Below are positions 7,699-15,022 of a stretch of 41,237 bases of DNA, one piece after another. Source of the stretch: JAHEJB01 sp041748175. GTDB lineage: Bacteria > Bacteroidota > Rhodothermia > Rhodothermales > Rubricoccaceae. How positions within the stretch are numbered: position 1 is the first letter of the stretch; the number at the start of each line of letters is the position of its first letter. Below the pieces are notes generated by a model, which saw only the letters and a program-made list of their open reading frames with translations, did not search any database and was not told the DNA's origin. The DNA lies in the NCBI GenBank assembly GCA_041748175.1, contig JBGTDU010000007.1, forward strand, positions 1 through 41,237, written 5' to 3'. A program made the translations under genes and the position numbers.

Positions 7699-8526
7699 AT
7701 GCTTTCCGACCAGACCATCGCCATCCTTGGCGCGGGCAACATGGGCCGAGCCCTCCTCGGCGGCCTTCTGCGTGGTGGTGATGTCGCGCCGGAAAGTGTC
7801 CGCGTAACGCGCCGCAGCAGGGAGGCGCTGGATGCGCTCAGCGTGGAGTTTCCCGGCTTGATCACAACGACGGACAATTCGGAGGCCGTTCGGGGTGCCA
7901 ACATTGTCATGCTCGCCGTCAAACCGCAAGTGGTTGGCGAGGTTCTCGAGGAGGTCCGCGAGCATCTCTCGCCGAACACCCTTGTCATTTCGATTTTGGC
8001 GGGCATCACTACAGAATTTCTGCGCGAGTCCTTTGGGCAAGACATCCCCGTTGTGCGCGCGATGCCAAATACCCCCGCTCTCGTTGACGAAGGCGCTACG
8101 GCCATTGCCGGTGGCCGCTACGCGGAGGACATCCACGTGAGCCGCGCTCGCGCCATTTTCGAGGCGGTCGGAACCGTGGAAGTGCTGCCCGAGGGAATGA
8201 TGGACGCGGTAACTGGCCTCTCCGGCTCCGGCCCGGCGTACGTTTACATGATCATCGAAGCCCTTACCGATGGCGGTGTAAAGCAGGGACTTCCCAGAGC
8301 ACAGGCGTTGCGCCTCGCGGCGCAGACCGTCTACGGCTCCGCGAAGCTCGTTCTCGAAACCGGCCGCCATCCGGCCATTCTCCGCGACGAGGTCACAACG
8401 CCGGGCGGAACTGCCATTGCCGCCGTCGCCGATCTCGAAAACCACGGGTTGCGGACCATGCTCATCAACGCGGTCGCCACGGCGACGAAGCGTTCGGAGG
8501 AACTAAGCCGCCCCAACAAAACCTGA
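7699..8526 (+). CDS. proC: Pyrroline-5-carboxylate reductase
   Basis: The protein has 275 residues from the ATG at 7699. It catalyses the last step of proline synthesis, reduction of 1-pyrroline-5-carboxylate with NAD(P)H. The Rossmann motif ILGAGNMGRALLGGLL is at the N-terminus, followed by AVKPQVV and RAMPNTPALVDEGATAI. The C-terminal dimerisation/substrate domain has GLSGSGPAYVYMIIEAL and DEVTTPGGTAIAAV, the family signature. Length and motifs are complete. An in-frame TTG at 7675 would overlap the promoter box, so the ATG is chosen. It is the first gene of a plus-strand run with hisA. Confidence 0.97.
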   Translation: MLSDQTIAILGAGNMGRALLGGLLRGGDVAPESVRVTRRSREALDALSVEFPGLITTTDNSEAVRGANIVMLAVKPQVVGEVLEEVREHLSPNTLVISILAGITTEFLRESFGQDIPVVRAMPNTPALVDEGATAIAGGRYAEDIHVSRARAIFEAVGTVEVLPEGMMDAVTGLSGSGPAYVYMIIEALTDGGVKQGLPRAQALRLAAQTVYGSAKLVLETGRHPAILRDEVTTPGGTAIAAVADLENHGLRTMLINAVATATKRSEELSRPNKT

Positions 8527-8573
8527 CGGACAACCAGGCGTTTGTTGCAAACAAGTAGGGAGCCCACCACATC

Positions 8574-9353
8574 ATGCTCGTCATTCCAGCTATCGACCTG
8601 CGGAACGGTCTCTGCGTTCGCCACCGTGAGGGCCGGATAGAAGATGAGACGGATTATTTCTCCGATCCGCTTCGCATGGCCAAGCTCTGGCGCGTTCAGG
8701 ATGCGAAGGTCCTGCACCTCGCCAACCTCGACGCTGCTCACGAAGGAAGCGTAGACGTCAACCTGAGATGCATCCGCCAAATTGCAGCAGAGCTAGACAT
8801 TCCCGTCCAGGTGGGCGGCGGAGTGCGGTCGCTGGAGACCATCGAAGTCCTGCTCGGCGCAGGCGTGTCTCGCGTCGTGATCGGTACGATGGCCGTCCAT
8901 CGACCCGACGTAGTTGAAGAGGCGGTTGAGCTGTTCGGGAGCAGCCGCATCGTCGTAGGTATCGACGCGGAGAACGGCAGAATCCGCACGAATGGCCGCA
9001 CGCAAGACGCGGGAATGGACGCCGTGACCCTCGCGCTCGATATGGAGCGCCGAGGCGTAAAACGGTTCGTTTACACAGGAATTACGCGGGAGGGCATGCT
9101 GTCGGGGCCGAACATTCCCGTGTACCGGGAGCTCGCTACGCAGCTCTCAACCGCGCGAATTACCGCCGCGGGAGGCGTATCCGGCTACCGCGATTTGCTG
9201 GCGCTCCAGTCCCTCGAACCCCTCGGCGTCGACTCTGTAATCGTCGGGCGCGCCCTTTACGAAAACCAGTTTCCCTGCCAGAAAATCTGGTGCTGGCACG
9301 AGAAAGAGGGTATCGACCTGAACCGACCGTCCACCGCTCCCTTCTCTGCCTGA
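8574..9353 (+). CDS. hisA: HisA-family isomerase (ProFAR isomerase), somewhat divergent
   Basis: The protein has 259 residues with a TIM-barrel fold. HisA converts ProFAR to PRFAR in histidine synthesis. Seen: VIPAIDL with Asp8, VQVGGGVR, VIGTMAVHRP, VVGIDAENG with Asp131 (second catalytic acid), YTGITREGMLSGPN, AAGGVSG and VIVGRALYE with the phosphate-binding Gly loops. Compared with common HisA, the conserved TDISRDG is TGITREG, the GW loop is NGRTQDAG, and VDLDGA is ANLDAA. The C-terminus is extended. No other his genes are nearby. It is probably a true HisA, but a paralogue with altered substrate is possible. It lies 47 bases after proC. Confidence 0.8.
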   Translation: MLVIPAIDLRNGLCVRHREGRIEDETDYFSDPLRMAKLWRVQDAKVLHLANLDAAHEGSVDVNLRCIRQIAAELDIPVQVGGGVRSLETIEVLLGAGVSRVVIGTMAVHRPDVVEEAVELFGSSRIVVGIDAENGRIRTNGRTQDAGMDAVTLALDMERRGVKRFVYTGITREGMLSGPNIPVYRELATQLSTARITAAGGVSGYRDLLALQSLEPLGVDSVIVGRALYENQFPCQKIWCWHEKEGIDLNRPSTAPFSA

Positions 9354-9503
9354 GCGGTGCCGCCGCCAACCTGATACCTTTTCTTCGGGCGGGGCGTCTA
9401 TGAGTCTGCTACGTCCGTTCGGCGTTCTTTCGGTATGGCCTTTGGGTCTCCTCCTTACGCATGTCTCCCAGCCCGGCGGCTCTCGCCGAAATCGATGATT
9501 ACG

Positions 9504-10139
9504 ATGCGACACCTCCGTATTACCCGGCGAATCGCCCTCGCCTCCATTGCACTGGCCGTCCTCTTTGCAGGACGGGCTCAGGCTCAGACAGCGGATGAGG
9601 TCGCGCAGCGACTGCAGCAACGCTACCGTGCTATCAACTCGCTTCAGGCAGAGTTCATCCAGAACGTCGGCGACGCATCGCTGCGCGGTTTGCTTTCCGT
9701 TCGAGGCGATGCATTCCGTATCGAGATGCAGGATCAAGTCCTCGTTTCTGACGGGGCCACGCTATGGTCGTATTCGCAGAACGACAATCAGGTGGTGGTT
9801 CAGGACTACGACGAACAGGAGCTCGGATTTTCCATCGGCCAGCTCTTCACCAACTACCTGGCTGTCTTTCGAGTGACGGGCGCAACGCAGGCAACGATGA
9901 GTGGCGTTCGTCACGACGTGCTCGCACTCGTGCCTCGTGAGGCCGGCACTTCCGTCCGTGATGCCACACTTTACGTTCGCTCGGACGATGCCGTACCGAC
10001 CAAGGTCCGCGTACACGACGTGAACGGATCCACGCTCGCCTTCGATTTGAGCAATGTCCGGCTTAACCCCCGGCTTGCGAGCGACACGTTTACCTTCCGC
10101 TTCCCAGCCGGCGTGGAAGTGATCGACCTACGCTCGTAG
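9504..10139 (+). CDS. lolA: LolA-like outer-membrane lipoprotein carrier
   Basis: The protein has 211 residues. The signal peptide begins MRHLRITRRIALASIALAV and probably ends at GRAQAQ. The mature protein starts ADEVAQRLQQRYRAINSLQAEFIQ, the typical LolA helix, followed by GLLSVRGDAFRIEM, LVSDGATLWSYSQNDNQVVVQDY and a C-terminal VHDVNGSTLAFDLSNVRLN strand pair. LolA shuttles lipoproteins through the periplasm to the outer membrane, which fits the many lipoproteins here. An ATG at 9495 is equally possible; an upstream frame to 9435 lacks signal character. The gap from hisA (9354-9503) contains nothing else I can support. Confidence 0.85.
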   Translation: MRHLRITRRIALASIALAVLFAGRAQAQTADEVAQRLQQRYRAINSLQAEFIQNVGDASLRGLLSVRGDAFRIEMQDQVLVSDGATLWSYSQNDNQVVVQDYDEQELGFSIGQLFTNYLAVFRVTGATQATMSGVRHDVLALVPREAGTSVRDATLYVRSDDAVPTKVRVHDVNGSTLAFDLSNVRLNPRLASDTFTFRFPAGVEVIDLRS

Positions 10140-10152
10140 CAACCGGTTCGCC

Positions 10153-10181
10153 TTGGTGTGATCGCTGCGCCCGTATCTTTG
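10153..10181 (+). promoter_or_regulatory. Promoter with TTG (-33) and TATCTTTG (-7) for the flippase-like gene
   Basis: TTG at 10153-10155 and TATCTTTG at 10174-10181 are separated by 18 bases. This is close to the Bacteroidota sigma-A arrangement, in which TTG lies about 19-20 bases before TAnnTTTG. It places the transcription start near 10188 and argues that translation starts at GTG 10197 rather than GTG 10158. Confidence 0.45.
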
Positions 10182-10196
10182 AGCGGGGCTATTTCG

Positions 10197-11309
10197 GTGG
10201 CCTCGCTTTTTTTCGGACGTCGCACTTTGTCCTCAGGCCACAAAAAAATTCTCGCCGCCGCGGGCAGTTTTGCTCTTGGCGGTGGCTTGCTGTTTCTGGC
10301 TTTGCGTGGCGTCGATTTCTCTGCGGTGGGCGAGGCGCTACGCACGGCGTCGTACGCGTGGCTTCTCCCACTCTTCGTCGCGACGATGAGCGCCCATCTG
10401 CTGCGGGCCTGGCGTTGGCAAATGCTGCTGGAAACGCTTCCCGACGAAGACGGAGCACCATCCGAGCGCATCTCGCTACGACTCGCCTTCTGCTCGCTGA
10501 TGATCGGCTATATGGTCAACTACGCTGCGCCGAGGCTCGGCGAATTCGTGCGCGCGGCCAACGTGGCTTCGCAGACGAAGCTGCGGTTTGCAGGGATCTT
10601 CGGCACCGTGGTCGTCGAGCGGGTGTTGGATGCCCTCGTGCTTCTTCTGGCGCTCTTGACCGTTGCCGTCCTGTTCAGCGGGAGGCTCGTCCAGATCGTA
10701 GACATGTTCTCTTCAGGCCTTCGCGCAAGCCTCGACAAACTCCCACCTGCGGCCTGGATTCTTATGGTTGTGATTCTCGCAGGGCTCCTCATCGGGGTCG
10801 TTCTCTTTGCGCGGGCGATGTGGCGCGACCGCGCATCGGGAGAAGAAGGGAAAATGGCTGGCTTCGCGCTTTCCTTTCGGGACGGGCTCGCTTCGCTGGT
10901 CCGGGTTCGCCGGCGGGCTGGCGTGGTTTTTTCCACGTTGGGAATCTGGTTCTGCTACCTCCTCATGGCAGATCTGCCGCTTCGCCTCTTTGGTTTTTCA
11001 GAGGCATACAACCTGGACGCCCTGGATTCGTGGGCGCTCCTGAACGTGGGCGCAGTAGGCATGTCGATCCCATCGCCCGGAGGTACTGGGTCGTTCCATT
11101 ACGTCACCGTTCAAACTCTCGTCCATGTGCTCGGCGTTCCCGAGACACCCGCTGCCACCTATGCCATCTTTTCGCACGCGGCTCAACTTCTACTCATGTG
11201 CGCCGTCGGCTTTGCGTGTCTGGTTTTGCAAGGGACGAGCCTAAAGGCCATTCGAACATCTGCGAATCCAGAAAAGTCCACTCAGTCGTCGGGCACGATC
11301 GAGGTATGA
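10197..11309 (+). CDS. Lysylphosphatidylglycerol-synthase-like/UPF0104 flippase-type membrane protein
   Basis: The protein has about 370 residues from GTG 10197. It is polytopic: hydrophobic segments include ILAAAGSFALGGGLLFLAL, WLLPLFVATMSAHLLRAW, VLDALVLLLALLTVAVLF, AAWILMVVILAGLLIGVVLF, VFSTLGIWFCYLLMADLPL and a C-terminal LLLMCAVGFACLVLQ. Family motifs are HLLRAWRWQMLL, NYAAPRLGEFVRAANVA, GTVVVERVLDALVLL and GMSIPSPGGTGSFHYV, the signature of the AglD/MprF-N/YbhN family. Members flip or transfer lipid-linked groups; substrate unknown. The C-terminus overlaps the next gene by 4 bases (ATGA). Confidence 0.85.
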   Translation: MASLFFGRRTLSSGHKKILAAAGSFALGGGLLFLALRGVDFSAVGEALRTASYAWLLPLFVATMSAHLLRAWRWQMLLETLPDEDGAPSERISLRLAFCSLMIGYMVNYAAPRLGEFVRAANVASQTKLRFAGIFGTVVVERVLDALVLLLALLTVAVLFSGRLVQIVDMFSSGLRASLDKLPPAAWILMVVILAGLLIGVVLFARAMWRDRASGEEGKMAGFALSFRDGLASLVRVRRRAGVVFSTLGIWFCYLLMADLPLRLFGFSEAYNLDALDSWALLNVGAVGMSIPSPGGTGSFHYVTVQTLVHVLGVPETPAATYAIFSHAAQLLLMCAVGFACLVLQGTSLKAIRTSANPEKSTQSSGTIEV

Positions 11310-11668
11310 AGGGACGGGCAACCGGTCTGTTGCTTGCCTACGCCCTGGTCGTCGGCTGCGGGCCAGGGAATCTTGAATCCAAACGAACGGCACTCGGCTC
11401 GGTAGACATCGCATTGCTGGATTCGACGGACCTCAGTGGAAGGGTTGTTTCGGTAGGAGGCGCCGTGTCGACGCCCTTCAATGGCCAGTACCTGATTCTG
11501 GATGACGGCACAGGTACCGTTCCGGTAATCCTCCCCGAATCGCTTGATCTGGATATTGGGCGGCGTTTGCTGGTCCAGGGCCTCGTCGGAGAATTGGAAG
11601 GCTTTCCCGCTGTTTTGGCCGATGTATGGCTGTACGACTCGACCGGGATCACCGTCCATTCGCCCTAG
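11306..11668 (+). CDS. Small lipoprotein with OB-fold-like domain
   Basis: The protein has 120 residues. ATGA overlap with the flippase gene sets the start at 11306. Signal MKGRATGLLLAYALVVGC gives a lipobox with Cys18. The mature part reads as five strands: SGRVVSVGGAV, QYLILDDGTGTVPVILPES, RRLLVQGLVGELEGFPAVLADVWLYD. The pattern V-x-G-x-V, then L-x-D-x-T-G-x-V-x-V, then V-x-G-x-V is that of OB-fold (tRNA-anti/BOF-like) domains. Such lipoproteins are anchored in the periplasm or on the outer membrane. The exact role is unknown; coupling to the flippase suggests an envelope function. Confidence 0.75.
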   Translation: MKGRATGLLLAYALVVGCGPGNLESKRTALGSVDIALLDSTDLSGRVVSVGGAVSTPFNGQYLILDDGTGTVPVILPESLDLDIGRRLLVQGLVGELEGFPAVLADVWLYDSTGITVHSP

Positions 11669-11782
11669 ACTGACTACCATTCGGCGACAAGTCCTTGGGC
11701 GGCCAAACGGAGCTTGTTACCGTTCATTCGGGTGGAGGATAGTTCGCCCGACGAATGCCACTATCACCATTCCTTTCGCGCC

Positions 11783-12031
11783 ATGCAAATAATGTCGAAC
11801 CAAAACCCACTTAGCGAGCTCATCAGTTCTGATGTGTACACGCTGTTGGAGAAGCACGAGTTGCTGAGCGAGAAAGGCGTTCGCGATTTCAAGATTCGCG
11901 CGGAGTTCCGCTCACTCCGCGAACGTGAGGTGCCAGCCTACGAGGCTATCGAGGAACTTCGCGCTGAATATCCCTATCTCCAGTTCGACACGATTCGGAA
12001 AATCGTGTACGGGCTTCGCGGTCGAAAATAG
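11783..12031 (+). CDS. Small conserved-looking protein, possible HTH
   Basis: The protein has 82 residues from ATG 11783 (an alternative ATG is at 11792). It is charged and mostly helical: YTLLEKHELLSEKGVRDF, KIRAEFRSLREREVPAYEAI, EELRAEYPYLQFDTIRKIVY, ending GLRGRK. The helix spacing near the end (AYEAIEELRAEYP then FDTIRKIVYG) looks like a helix-turn-helix in which the second helix would be the recognition helix, but I recognise no family. It is followed 86 bases later by a strong terminator, consistent with a real transcribed gene at the end of the proC-to-here run. Confidence 0.55.
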   Translation: MQIMSNQNPLSELISSDVYTLLEKHELLSEKGVRDFKIRAEFRSLREREVPAYEAIEELRAEYPYLQFDTIRKIVYGLRGRK

Positions 12032-12116
12032 GCCAACGGCTGGCCGCTGATTTTGCCAACACCCCAGGAATGGGTGAGAGACGGACGGGTTCTGCGCACC
12101 TGTCCGGTCAGAGGGG

Positions 12117-12154
12117 ACGCCGCCGTGACCACGTAGGTCACGGCGGCGTTTTTT
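12117..12154 (+). terminator. Strong intrinsic terminator
   Basis: A 14-bp perfect stem (12117-12130 / 12136-12149, core CGCCGCCGTGACC) with a 5-base loop is followed by TTTTTT. It ends the plus-strand run; dps on the other strand ends at 12167. The minus side lacks a T-run, so it acts mainly in the plus direction. Confidence 0.9.
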
Positions 12155-12166
12155 ATAGGTGTCGGT

Positions 12167-12616
12167 TTACTCCAGGTGGCTGTGAAGCATCCAGGCGTTC
12201 TTCTGATGAAGCGCTATTCGTTGCGTAGCCAGATCGGCACTGGCAACGTCATCCGCTCCCTCCGCCGCCTCAACAACCTTTTGTGCGGCCTCCACAATAG
12301 TTTCCTGGTCCGCCGCAAGATTTCGGATCATCTCGTTCGCATCGGGATGCCCTTCTTCCTCTTCAATGTTTGCGAGCTCAGAGAAGGCCGCAAGGCTGCC
12401 GGGTGCGAAGTCGCCGACGGCTCGAATACGTTCGGCAATTACATCTATGGCCGCTGCCATTTCCGTGTACTGCGCCTCGAAGAGTGCATGCAGGGAGGTG
12501 AATTTGGGGCCCGTTACGTTCCAGTGGTAATTATGGGTCTTTACATAGAGCAAATAGCTATTCGCCAGCAGGCGTGCAAGCTCTTTGGCAACTGGGTTCT
12601 TGGAGGCGTCGGTCAT
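12167..12616 (-). CDS. dps: Dps-family ferritin-like DNA-protection protein
   Basis: The protein has 149 residues from ATG 12616. It forms a four-helix bundle; Dps proteins assemble into 12-subunit cages that store iron and protect DNA from peroxide. The ferroxidase signature is present: THNYHWNVTGPKFTSLHALFEAQYTEM followed by AAAIDVIAERIRAVG, giving the His, His, Asp/Glu ligands that bridge subunits. The C-terminal helix ends TQRIALHQKNAWMLHSHLE. The N-terminal extension is short (MTDASKNPVAK), so DNA binding may be weak. A longer frame upstream (to 12742) adds Arg-rich, unconserved sequence and is not used. Confidence 0.93.
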   Translation of the reverse strand: MTDASKNPVAKELARLLANSYLLYVKTHNYHWNVTGPKFTSLHALFEAQYTEMAAAIDVIAERIRAVGDFAPGSLAAFSELANIEEEEGHPDANEMIRNLAADQETIVEAAQKVVEAAEGADDVASADLATQRIALHQKNAWMLHSHLE

Positions 12617-12754
12617 TGGAGGAAGGAGTTGGTTCCCAACCCTCACTACTCGCTGCCGGTATCGTTCCTTTGGACGCCTTCCTTCACGGGCCATTCGAAC
12701 GGGCTTGGTCGGACTTGCACCACGGGAGAGGCACTTGTCCACGTGTACGGTCGC

Positions 12755-13519
12755 CTAGCCCTTCCGTGCAGCGAACAGCACAATCCCGGCGGCTACGGAA
12801 GCATTCAACGACTCGACATCGCCGGCCATAGGGATTGAAACCAGAACGTCGCATTGCGAGCGAACGCGTGGGCGGATGCCCTTTCCTTCGCCACCGATAA
12901 CTAAAACGACAGGTCGGTCCCAGTCGAACTCCCAAACCGTGGCGCGTTCCTGGGATCCCTCGGCAGCGCCCCCATCCAGGCCGATGACCCAATAGCCCCG
13001 CTCCTTCAGGTTGATGAGGGCATCGGTGAGGTTGGTGACGCGCGCGATTGGGATGCCTAGTGCCGTACCCGCGCTCGCTTTTACAGCCATCGTGCTGAGA
13101 GGAGCCTGGCCCCGTTCCGGGACAATGACGCCCGAGGCGCCGGAGGCCGCCGCACTTCGCAAAATTGCGCCGTAGTTGTGGGGATCCTCGATGCCGTCCA
13201 TCGCGAGAAGGACGGGCTTCTGCTCACGAACAGCGTCCAAACTTGCCGCGATCTGGCTGAGCATATCGTCGAGATCGATGTAGGCAACCGGGGACGCGAA
13301 CGCCACCACTCCCTGGTGGGTTGTCCTGGGCGCAAGCTTGTTGACGCGCACCTCGGGGACCATCTGCACAAGGACCTTCGCCGATTTTGCTGCACGGCGG
13401 ATGGCGTCAATCTGGCTTCCGTGGACGCCCTGTTGGAGGAGCACCTTCTCAATACGCCCGTCGTCGCGCTCGAGAGCCTCGCGGACCGGGTTGCGACCGA
13501 TGATTACAAAATCGCTCAT
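12755..13519 (-). CDS. rlmB: 23S rRNA (guanosine-2'-O-)-methyltransferase, RlmB/TrmH family
   Basis: The protein has 254 residues. The N-terminal L30e-like substrate-binding domain begins VIIGRNPVREALERDDG and continues to VNKLAPRTTHQGVVAFASP. The SPOUT domain has motif 1 (DPHNYGAILRSAAASG), motif 2 (VLVIGGEGKGIRP) and motif 3 (VSIPMAGDVESLNASVAAGIVLF), the knot that binds S-adenosylmethionine. RlmB methylates G2251 of 23S rRNA. Other TrmH-family enzymes share these motifs, but the HQGVVA stretch and length fit RlmB. The start is 3 bases from the end of the PLP decarboxylase gene, so the two are one transcript. Confidence 0.93.
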   Translation of the reverse strand: MSDFVIIGRNPVREALERDDGRIEKVLLQQGVHGSQIDAIRRAAKSAKVLVQMVPEVRVNKLAPRTTHQGVVAFASPVAYIDLDDMLSQIAASLDAVREQKPVLLAMDGIEDPHNYGAILRSAAASGASGVIVPERGQAPLSTMAVKASAGTALGIPIARVTNLTDALINLKERGYWVIGLDGGAAEGSQERATVWEFDWDRPVVLVIGGEGKGIRPRVRSQCDVLVSIPMAGDVESLNASVAAGIVLFAARKG

Positions 13520-13522
13520 GCG

Positions 13523-15010
13523 TCAAGGTAGAGACCGCGCCAACGACTCCACACGGGCATGCAAACGATCCACGTAATCCTCGTGCTCGGGCTTCATCAA
13601 CACACTCCGGAGAATCCGCGTTTTGGAGATGTCAGCGTGAAGGCCCGGATGCAAAACTATCATCCTTTCGGCGTCCATCCGGTACGTACTCAAGAAAACA
13701 GGATCAGCCTCGTCCGCCATACCACCCTCGAAAACGGATTGGCTGGCAGCGTCAATCTGCGAAAGGGTGTCTGCATTGGGGAAATACGTGATGATGTCTG
13801 TCTCTGGTTGGGTGTACGGTTTCAGAATGTCGGACGCTTCCAGCAACGTCCCCCATCTTCCTGCTGCCCGGAGACCGGCTGCGAGGATCGGCCCAAGGCC
13901 ATCATCAGCGGTCAAGGGGAGGCACTTCAGCGTGAGCCACAGCGCGCAGGCCGTAGCGCCGGGCCGCGAGCATTCGAGGCTGATCTCTCCGAGATGCAGC
14001 TCATCGCTCGTGAAGTAGGTGTAGGGTGAATCATGCGAATAGAATCGCCCGACGGATGGATCGCGGAAGAGCACGCAGCCGCACCCATACGGCTGGAGGC
14101 CATGCTTGTGCGGATCGACCACGACGGAATCGGCCTCAGCTATGGCACGAAAATGACGGGCGGGGAATGTGAACGGGACATCCTCTCGGTCCGTGGCACC
14201 CCCCTCCCCGCTTCGCGGACCTCCCCCCAAAAGGGGGAGGGTTTCAGCCTGAGATAGTTTTGGTTCCCGCGCAAGTAGCGTAAAAAAGCCGCCATACGCC
14301 GCATCAACGTGGAGCCGGACGCCGTGCTTGCGAAGCAGAGGCAACGCATCAGCGATCGGATCGACCGCGCCTAACCCTGTGGTCGTGGCGGTCAACACGA
14401 CGGTTCCGATCTCGCCTTTTTTCAGCACGTCCTCCAGCGCGTTCAGGTCAATGCGTCCTTCGGGAGTCGCCGACACGGCCTGGGCTTTCATCCGCAGAAC
14501 CTGCGCCATTCTCGCGTGCGTATAGTGGGCATCCGCGCTGTAGGCGATGCCTTTCGCGGGGTGCAGCTCGCGCGCAACGAAGAGCGCTTCGAGGTTGGCC
14601 ATGGTCCCGCCGCCGGTGAGGTGCCCAAGGTGGTCGTCGGGCATGCCAAACATTGCAGCCAGGTCGCGGACGACTTCCTTCTCCATTTGTCCGGTCGGCG
14701 GACCACCGTCCAGCGCATGGTTGTTCGGGTTGATGCGCATCGCGGCGGCGTACGCAGCCACCGCCACCGGATGCGGCGGCTTCAGCATTTGCCCCGCGTA
14801 CCGAGGATGGAAGAACGGATAGTTGCCTCCCGACTCGCCGGGCGGTGCCGTCAGTCGGCCGAGGTATTCCTCTAGGGCCGCGCCGAGTCGCTCTTCGTCC
14901 ACCACTTGCGAAGGATGCCGCTCGAACGGACCAAACGATGCCTCCCAATGGTCAAGAGCTACGGTCGCCTGCTCGACGAGGGCGCGGACATCAGGATATT
15001 TTCGCGCCAT
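13523..15010 (-). CDS. PLP-dependent group II decarboxylase-like protein with in-frame repeat insert
   Basis: The protein has 495 residues. Group II (Glu/Tyr/DOPA-type) fold: FFHPRYAGQMLKPPHP, NPNNHALDGGPPTGQMEKEV, HLTGGGTMANLEALFVARE, LHVDAAYGGFF, and SVVVDPHKHGLQPYGCG with the Lys that binds PLP. C-terminal parts include VFLSTYRMDAERMIVLHPG. The substrate is not obvious; the closest types are aromatic-L-amino-acid/glutamate decarboxylases. Residues ~257-273 (TLPLLGGGPRSGEGGAT), between LLAREPK and FPARHFRAI, are encoded by a palindromic repeat and look like an insertion that kept the frame. It sits in a run M16 peptidase - this gene - rlmB with gaps of 12 and 3 bases. Confidence 0.85.
   Translation of the reverse strand: MARKYPDVRALVEQATVALDHWEASFGPFERHPSQVVDEERLGAALEEYLGRLTAPPGESGGNYPFFHPRYAGQMLKPPHPVAVAAYAAAMRINPNNHALDGGPPTGQMEKEVVRDLAAMFGMPDDHLGHLTGGGTMANLEALFVARELHPAKGIAYSADAHYTHARMAQVLRMKAQAVSATPEGRIDLNALEDVLKKGEIGTVVLTATTTGLGAVDPIADALPLLRKHGVRLHVDAAYGGFFTLLAREPKLSQAETLPLLGGGPRSGEGGATDREDVPFTFPARHFRAIAEADSVVVDPHKHGLQPYGCGCVLFRDPSVGRFYSHDSPYTYFTSDELHLGEISLECSRPGATACALWLTLKCLPLTADDGLGPILAAGLRAAGRWGTLLEASDILKPYTQPETDIITYFPNADTLSQIDAASQSVFEGGMADEADPVFLSTYRMDAERMIVLHPGLHADISKTRILRSVLMKPEHEDYVDRLHARVESLARSLP
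14199..14243. repeat. Compound palindromic repeat inside the PLP decarboxylase gene
   Basis: Two adjacent hairpins: CCGC/GCGG (14208-14211 / 14215-14218) and CCTCCCCC/GGGGGAGG (14220-14227 / 14233-14240, loop CAAAA). From memory, C-rich elements of this form (CCCTCCCC ... CCTCCCCC ... GGGGGAGG) are scattered through intergenic DNA of many GC-rich genomes. Here the element is read through in frame and encodes the extra Gly-rich residues 257-273. I see no second copy in this window. Confidence 0.6.
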
Positions 15011-15022
15011 GACCGTCTGCTT

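Noticed and set aside
10358..11305. Upstream extension of the OB-fold lipoprotein frame through the flippase gene
   Set aside because: The sequence before ATG 11306 is an out-of-frame reading of the flippase; the lipoprotein signal begins at 11306.
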